A stretch of 64,000 nucleotides of DNA from Butyrivibrio hungatei DSM 14810 (GTDB lineage: Bacteria > Bacillota > Clostridia > Lachnospirales > Lachnospiraceae): positions 62,001 to 126,000 of the forward strand of contig NZ_FRDH01000009.1 of NCBI RefSeq assembly GCF_900143205.1, in the 5' to 3' direction. The position numbers and the translations under genes are program-made. Numbering within the stretch: the first letter of the stretch is position 1; each line of letters opens with the position of its first letter. This document shows positions 59,634-64,000 of the stretch, piece by piece. The notes under the pieces were generated by a model that saw only the letters and a program-made list of their open reading frames with translations, had not been told where the DNA came from and ran no database searches.

Positions 59634-59650
59634 TTGGAACTGAAACTAAG

Positions 59651-61123
59651 ATGAAAAACAAAAGTGCGAAAATAACGGAAATAGTTAAGATAATATATCT
59701 GATCATCATGTGTAGCGCCCTCCCGCTTTATATGAAGCAAGGGTACTATATGCTGGGAGAGGCAAAGGGGGTATTATATCTTGGCGTTTCTGCCTTCTTT
59801 TTTGCACTTCTTTTTATATTAAAAATCCTTGAAGAACCTAAAAAGCTTTTTTGTGATCCACAAAAAGCCATGATCATAGGTGCATTTGTTTTTTCAAATG
59901 CAATTACATTGTTTTTTTCATGTGATAAAAGGACTGCATTCCTGGGGCAGGAGGGATGGAGATGCGGATTTTTATCGGTCTTTTTAATGATATCTTTTTG
60001 TGTGTTGTTCATGCAGGGCGTAAAGCTTAATGCTCTTGTTCTTTCACTCATTCTGATCATTCCTTTTTCTACATTTGTTTTAGGCATATTAAATAGATTT
60101 GGAATTTATCCTTTTTATGTGTATGGCGCCAACCCAAGCTTTTTGGCGACCCTTGGTAATATCAACTGGTACGTGGGATTTTTGGGTATCTTTGTGCCGC
60201 TTGGAATAGGTCTTTCCTATGGAAAAAAGTTCTTTTCGCTAAAAGGATCATTGACTAACCTGTATGTAGTCACAGGGCTGGTGGCTCTTTTCCTGCAGGG
60301 GTCAGATAGTGCAGCTCTCGTAGTCATTGGAACCTATGGAATCATGCTCTATATGTCCTTTGGCAAAAGAAAAAGTTTTCAAAGGTTTATGGCACAGGCG
60401 GCATTACTTGGTTTTTCTATGGAACTAACCAAGATACTCATGGAGTTGTTTGGAAGAAGCTATAATTATGAAGAAGGGATCATTCTTATGGTGTGCGACA
60501 TGCACATTGGTCTTATTGTTATGGCGGCAGCATTTTTTGTTTACAGAGTATCAAGGTTATTTGAAGAGATAAATGTTTCTTTTATAGGTAAATTCTACAG
60601 AAGAGCGCTGGTAGTACTGGGAATAGTTGCAGCAGTTTCTTCTATAATAATAGTCATAATGGCAGATGGATATTTTGGAAATGGAAGAGGTATCATCTGG
60701 CAGATATCAGTGGACATATTTAAGGGACTATCTTCCTGGCAGAAGCTCTTTGGAGTTGGGCAGGACTGCTTTTATGTTTATGCCTACAATCATTCGGTGT
60801 GGGCGGAATCTCTTCTTAATGTATTAAATGGCAACAGGCTTACAAATGCGCACTGCGAGCTTCTTACTATCTTGATAGAAAGAGGTATGATAGGTATTTT
60901 GACCTACGGAGTGCTGATAATATCGGTCATTCATGGCCTTATCAAAACTTTTGACACTAGTGATTCATCAAAAAAGGAGCACGCAGCGATGATCTGCGCA
61001 CTCCCTATAACTTCTTACTTATTCAATTGTAGTGTGTCCTTTTCGACTGTTACATCTACGCCTTACTTATTTATCCTGCTTGGCATAGCTCTTTTTGTCA
61101 GTCGAGCACAGGAACGGGAATAG
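59651..61123 (+). CDS. O-antigen ligase-like polytopic membrane protein
   Basis: A 490-residue membrane protein with about 11-12 TM helices and the late motif TNAHCELLTILIERGMIGIL, which matches the O-antigen ligase / Wzy-like (WaaL) family active loop. In Gram-positives such proteins are linked to polysaccharide or glycan polymerisation or ligation; the glycan here is unknown. No glycosyltransferase cluster surrounds it. The ribosome binding site is weak (GGAAC). Its 3' end overlaps the convergent gene by 26 bp. Confidence 0.82.
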   Translation: MKNKSAKITEIVKIIYLIIMCSALPLYMKQGYYMLGEAKGVLYLGVSAFFFALLFILKILEEPKKLFCDPQKAMIIGAFVFSNAITLFFSCDKRTAFLGQEGWRCGFLSVFLMISFCVLFMQGVKLNALVLSLILIIPFSTFVLGILNRFGIYPFYVYGANPSFLATLGNINWYVGFLGIFVPLGIGLSYGKKFFSLKGSLTNLYVVTGLVALFLQGSDSAALVVIGTYGIMLYMSFGKRKSFQRFMAQAALLGFSMELTKILMELFGRSYNYEEGIILMVCDMHIGLIVMAAAFFVYRVSRLFEEINVSFIGKFYRRALVVLGIVAAVSSIIIVIMADGYFGNGRGIIWQISVDIFKGLSSWQKLFGVGQDCFYVYAYNHSVWAESLLNVLNGNRLTNAHCELLTILIERGMIGILTYGVLIISVIHGLIKTFDTSDSSKKEHAAMICALPITSYLFNCSVSFSTVTSTPYLFILLGIALFVSRAQERE

Positions 61124-61583
61124 AATCATCCAGCTCATGGAAGAATGTTCTGGTTTCTATGATTCCGTAAAGAGCTTCATTGTATTCAAAGAGGAAATGT
61201 TCATTGATGTTCTCTTTGCCATACATATTAACTCTTCCGCGATAAGCGTTTAGTACAGATACATAGCGCTTATCCTGGTCAAACATCTTGAGAATCTCAT
61301 CTTTTCTTCTGCGAGGATGCTTGGAAGCAAACTTCCTGATATCCAGCTGAAGATCAACAGGCAGTTCTTTTTCTCTTTCGAGAACTGCGTTTAGGACTTC
61401 GTTATAAGTCTTGTCATCGATCTTCTCAAAATGATCGACAAATTCGAGACAACATGCATTATCTGGTAAATGCAGGCGTACTCTGTCTTCCCCATAAACC
61501 TCTTCGATCTCAGCAACTAACTTTGGTATCAGGGGTTTTCCGTTGTAATCAAGCATTATAACTTTATCACCCTTTTTGTACAT
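61098..61583 (-). CDS. Hypothetical protein, 161 residues
   Basis: Not recognised. The first ~55 residues (KGDKVIMLDYNGKPLIPKLV) look like a small beta-barrel of SH3/KOW kind, and the rest is charged and helical with KHPRRRKDEILKMFDQD. No membrane segment or signal. ATG at 61583 has GGGGAGG 5 bases upstream; a GTG two codons earlier is less well spaced. It overlaps the end of the convergent ligase-like gene by 26 bp. Confidence 0.7.
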   Translation of the reverse strand: MYKKGDKVIMLDYNGKPLIPKLVAEIEEVYGEDRVRLHLPDNACCLEFVDHFEKIDDKTYNEVLNAVLEREKELPVDLQLDIRKFASKHPRRRKDEILKMFDQDKRYVSVLNAYRGRVNMYGKENINEHFLFEYNEALYGIIETRTFFHELDDSIPVPVLD

Positions 61584-61671
61584 AGACACCTCCCCAAATC
61601 ATTGAGAATCAACTATAGATGCAATATGGTGGTACATACATATATTATATCATATAATCTTTGACGATTTT

Positions 61672-62976
61672 TTATTTTTTGACCGATTGTACAGGAAAGT
61701 TAACAACAAAGCAAATAGTGTCATTTCCCTCTCTAACAGCCTCTATTGTGCCCTTGTGAGAAGCTGCAATTGCTCTTGCGACAGAGAGGCCAATGCCATA
61801 TCCTCCAGTCTCGCGGGCCCTTGAAGAATCAGCTCTGTAGAATCTGTCAAAGAGTCTGTCCAGATTGCCGGAAGGAATGGTGTCACAGGTGTTAGAAACC
61901 TTAAGAGTTATGGCCTTTTCTTTGGTCAGGTTGACACTAATACTGCCATTATCAGAGGAGTACTTAATGGCATTGTCCAAAAGAAGAGATGTCAGTTGGG
62001 TTAAGGTGTTTTTATCTCCTAAGATATGGATATCATCTTCAATGTTTACTCTATAGGTCTTGCTATTTGAGGAAGCCACAGGCTCGAAGCTACTCGAGAC
62101 ATCTTTTACGATCTGACTAAGGTTGATATTATTAAACGCAATGTTGGGTTTTTCTTCATCCATTCTTGAAAGCGTCAGGAGATTTTTAACGAGCTCAGTC
62201 ATTCTTTTAACCTGATTTCTGATGCTTTCTGTCCATTCACTTTTGCCGGATTCTATCTCCAAAACGTCGATGTTTGCAGAAATCACAGCAAGAGGTGTCT
62301 TGAGTTCGTGACCTGCGTCGGTGATAAATCTCTTTTGCTTCTCTAAAGATTCCACAACTGGAGCGACAGCCTTCCCTGAGAAAAGAAATACCAGTATGAA
62401 CATGGCAAGAAGGGCGCAGACTCCAACTAAAACAGATTGCAAGAGCAGTGTAAGAGCATTTAAAACTTCTGAACTGATATTTAAAAACAGAACAAGGTAG
62501 GAACCATCTTCCTTTTGAACTACGCTATATCTGTAGGTGTGATAAAAGCCTTTTTGGCTTGCGCTAGACAGAGCACTGGTTGCGTAATCCTTGGCAACAT
62601 CCTCTGTGACTGTAGCAGTGTGCTGGATGTTGACTTCAGTGATGCTTTTGTCAGAAGAGAATTTAACCCAGAAATATCTTGCCTGATAAGGAACTTCAGC
62701 ATCTCTGTTATTATTTAGCATTTCGAATTGGAAAGGAATGCTGGGATTGCGTGGACGGTCTGGAGGATTGATGTTTCCAGGGACAGGCCCATTTGGATCA
62801 TCTAACATCCCGGGGAAATAGCCGTTGTTGTCGGCAAGCATAAACAAAAGATTGTCAGCTTGCCTGATGGTCCGGCTGATATTGATTGCATTGATCACAC
62901 CTATCATTACAAGAAGAATAGTCAGGAGTGAGAGCATTGCAGTAACGACAAATTTTTTTCTAAGCTTATTAACCAT
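61672..62976 (-). CDS. Sensor histidine kinase with Pro-rich extracellular segment
   Basis: A 434-residue kinase. TM1 at ~10-33; the extracellular region (~34-175) includes a Pro/Asn/Gly-rich stretch (DDPNGPVPGNINPPDRPRNP); TM2 at ~178-203; no clear HAMP. HisKA has DAGHELKTPLAVIS, and HATPase has LLDNAIKYS, FYRADSSRARETGG and GIGLSVARAI. It lies two bases after the regulator stop (TAATATG) and is coupled to it. The signal is unknown. Confidence 0.92.
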   Translation of the reverse strand: MVNKLRKKFVVTAMLSLLTILLVMIGVINAINISRTIRQADNLLFMLADNNGYFPGMLDDPNGPVPGNINPPDRPRNPSIPFQFEMLNNNRDAEVPYQARYFWVKFSSDKSITEVNIQHTATVTEDVAKDYATSALSSASQKGFYHTYRYSVVQKEDGSYLVLFLNISSEVLNALTLLLQSVLVGVCALLAMFILVFLFSGKAVAPVVESLEKQKRFITDAGHELKTPLAVISANIDVLEIESGKSEWTESIRNQVKRMTELVKNLLTLSRMDEEKPNIAFNNINLSQIVKDVSSSFEPVASSNSKTYRVNIEDDIHILGDKNTLTQLTSLLLDNAIKYSSDNGSISVNLTKEKAITLKVSNTCDTIPSGNLDRLFDRFYRADSSRARETGGYGIGLSVARAIAASHKGTIEAVREGNDTICFVVNFPVQSVKK

Positions 62977-62977
62977 A

Positions 62978-63655
62978 TTAAGCCTCGTTTACTATAATTG
63001 AATATCCTACGCCTCTTGAAGCCTTGATCTCACAGTTTGCTTCCAGTGAAGACAGTTTTTTACGAAGGTTAGAGATATATACCCACACAATGTTAACGTC
63101 AGCTTCGCCGTCAGGCCAGATCCTGTCCATAAAGGTGTCAACGGAGATGATCCTTCCCGGAGAAGTCATAAGTAGTTCCATCATCTGGAATTCTCTGCTG
63201 GCAAGATGGATCTTGTCGTGATCAGGAGTGCTCAGATCATAATCGGAACGATCAAGAGTTAGATTTCCGCAGCTTAGATTAGTTGGTGAAAAGTCTGCTT
63301 TTCTGCGGAGCATTGCTCTTACCCTTGCCAGGAGCTCACCCATATCAAAAGGTTTTGGAAGATAGTCATCTGCTCCAAGGTCAAGGCCTTTTATTCTGTC
63401 ATCGATCTCGGATTTGGCGGTCAGGAAAAGAACTGGTGTAGAAAGGCCTTTATCTCTTAGCTTTTTAAGTACATCCATTCCATCAAGTCCTGGCATCATG
63501 ATGTCCAGGATAATGCCGTCATAATCTCCGGTCAGAGCATAGTCCAAGGCATCTGTGCCGTTATAAACAGCGTCTACTGTGTAATTGTTGTGTTTTAGGA
63601 TTGCAACAAGAGCATTTGAAAGCTCTTTTTCGTCATCAGCTAATAGAAGTCGCAT
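62978..63655 (-). CDS. OmpR/PhoB-family response regulator
   Basis: A 225-residue regulator. Receiver: LADDEKELSNAL, phosphoacceptor Asp in GIILDIMMPGLDG, Lys in YLPKPFDMG. The winged helix ends ASRGVGYSIIVNEA. AGGAG precedes the ATG. It is first in the RR-kinase pair and is divergent from the DUF3810 gene, which makes that gene a possible target. Confidence 0.93.
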   Translation of the reverse strand: MRLLLADDEKELSNALVAILKHNNYTVDAVYNGTDALDYALTGDYDGIILDIMMPGLDGMDVLKKLRDKGLSTPVLFLTAKSEIDDRIKGLDLGADDYLPKPFDMGELLARVRAMLRRKADFSPTNLSCGNLTLDRSDYDLSTPDHDKIHLASREFQMMELLMTSPGRIISVDTFMDRIWPDGEADVNIVWVYISNLRKKLSSLEANCEIKASRGVGYSIIVNEA

Positions 63656-63820
63656 ATGTTTTCTCCTATATTAAATAACTACTACCTTAATTTTAACATA
63701 ATGAAAGATTACGAAAGAAGAAATATGTGTACAAAATATGAACATAAAACCTGCGTTTAGTCATTTTGAGTACATATTTGTCTTGTAGAATACTCTTATA
63801 AACTTTCGGGGGAGCAATTA

Positions 63821-64000
63821 ATGAAGAAAAAGCGTGATTCTCATTACCTGGTCTTTTTTTCAGTAATCGCCGTATGCATGATTTTTAATCTGGTCGCATG
63901 GAATAGTGCGGCTTTTTCTGACTTCTATGCAGCAAACATTTTCCCAGTCATTTCAAGCGCATATGGAAGACTCACAAGCCTCGTGCCATTTTCTATTGGT
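63821..64000 (+). CDS. DUF3810 family membrane protein, 3' end beyond the window
   Basis: The first 60 residues are visible. TM1 is at ~9-27 (LVFFSVIAVCMIFNLVAW), followed by SDFYAANIFPVISSAYGRLTS, close to the start of DUF3810 proteins, which are membrane proteins with a later metallopeptidase-like HExxH motif in many members. GGGGGAG precedes the ATG. Read the function as unknown until the rest is seen. Confidence 0.75.
   Translation, partial: MKKKRDSHYLVFFSVIAVCMIFNLVAWNSAAFSDFYAANIFPVISSAYGRLTSLVPFSIG

Overview
The window is a chromosomal replication-origin region from a low-GC, Gram-positive, anaerobic bacterium. The family content points to the Clostridia, most likely Lachnospiraceae close to Butyrivibrio or Pseudobutyrivibrio. 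The reasons are the classic rpmH / oriC / dnaA order, a reverse rubrerythrin, DUF362 ferredoxin-type, DUF3881, DUF4446 and TIGR03905 proteins, intracellular GH51 and GH43 enzymes, and AGGAGG ribosome binding sites before nearly every gene. The species is an inference; no rRNA gene is present to settle it.

Layout. 0-9 kb: the end of a zinc-phospholipase-C-like gene, a small unknown gene, a palindrome resembling the left end of an IS3-type element, a decayed small gene, a DUF362 iron-sulfur protein, a membrane PP2C/SpoIIE phosphatase, and a leftward cassette made of response regulator, intramembrane-sensing kinase, ABC ATPase and a large FtsX-type permease, with a Bce-type operator motif before the ATPase. 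9-14.5 kb (leftward): deoD, DUF3881, serS, DUF4446, parB, parA. 14.5-21.8 kb: two perfect parS sites, then rsmG, mnmG, mnmE, jag, yidC, yidD, rnpA and rpmH, all leftward. 21.8-22.3 kb: oriC, with many DnaA boxes and two perfect palindromes. 22.3-33.2 kb (rightward): dnaA, dnaN, yaaA, recF, gyrB, gyrA, a GGDEF protein and xth. Transcription diverges at oriC, so both arms run with replication.

33-46 kb is more mixed: an alpha/beta hydrolase, GH51 arabinofuranosidase, GNAT enzymes, a nucleoside phosphorylase preceded by a tiny 37-residue reading frame with its own promoter and terminator, MATE and ion-transporter-superfamily proteins, surE, an XRE-TPR regulator, a metallo-beta-lactamase-fold protein, a second phospholipase-C-like protein, and an MBOAT/SGNH pair that looks like an extracytoplasmic O-acylation module. 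46-54 kb: TIGR03905, murG, rpiR-luxS, a Fur/PerR regulator with its own 7-1-7 operator, reverse rubrerythrin, mtnN, and a four-part TraX-7TM-PAS-GGDEF protein. LuxS and MtnN together complete S-adenosylhomocysteine recycling and could make AI-2. 54-64 kb: pgi, GH43, two more two-component systems, an RluA-type pseudouridine synthase, an O-antigen-ligase-like membrane protein, and the start of a DUF3810 gene.

Most of the window is conserved housekeeping. The least explained items are the 37-residue peptide gene (37281-37394), the TraX-GGDEF fusion (51513-53765), the 33-bp tandem repeats (42141-42239), the Bce-like operator paired with a non-BceB permease, and the DnaA-box palindromes in oriC. 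No tRNA, rRNA, CRISPR array, prophage or intact insertion sequence was found.
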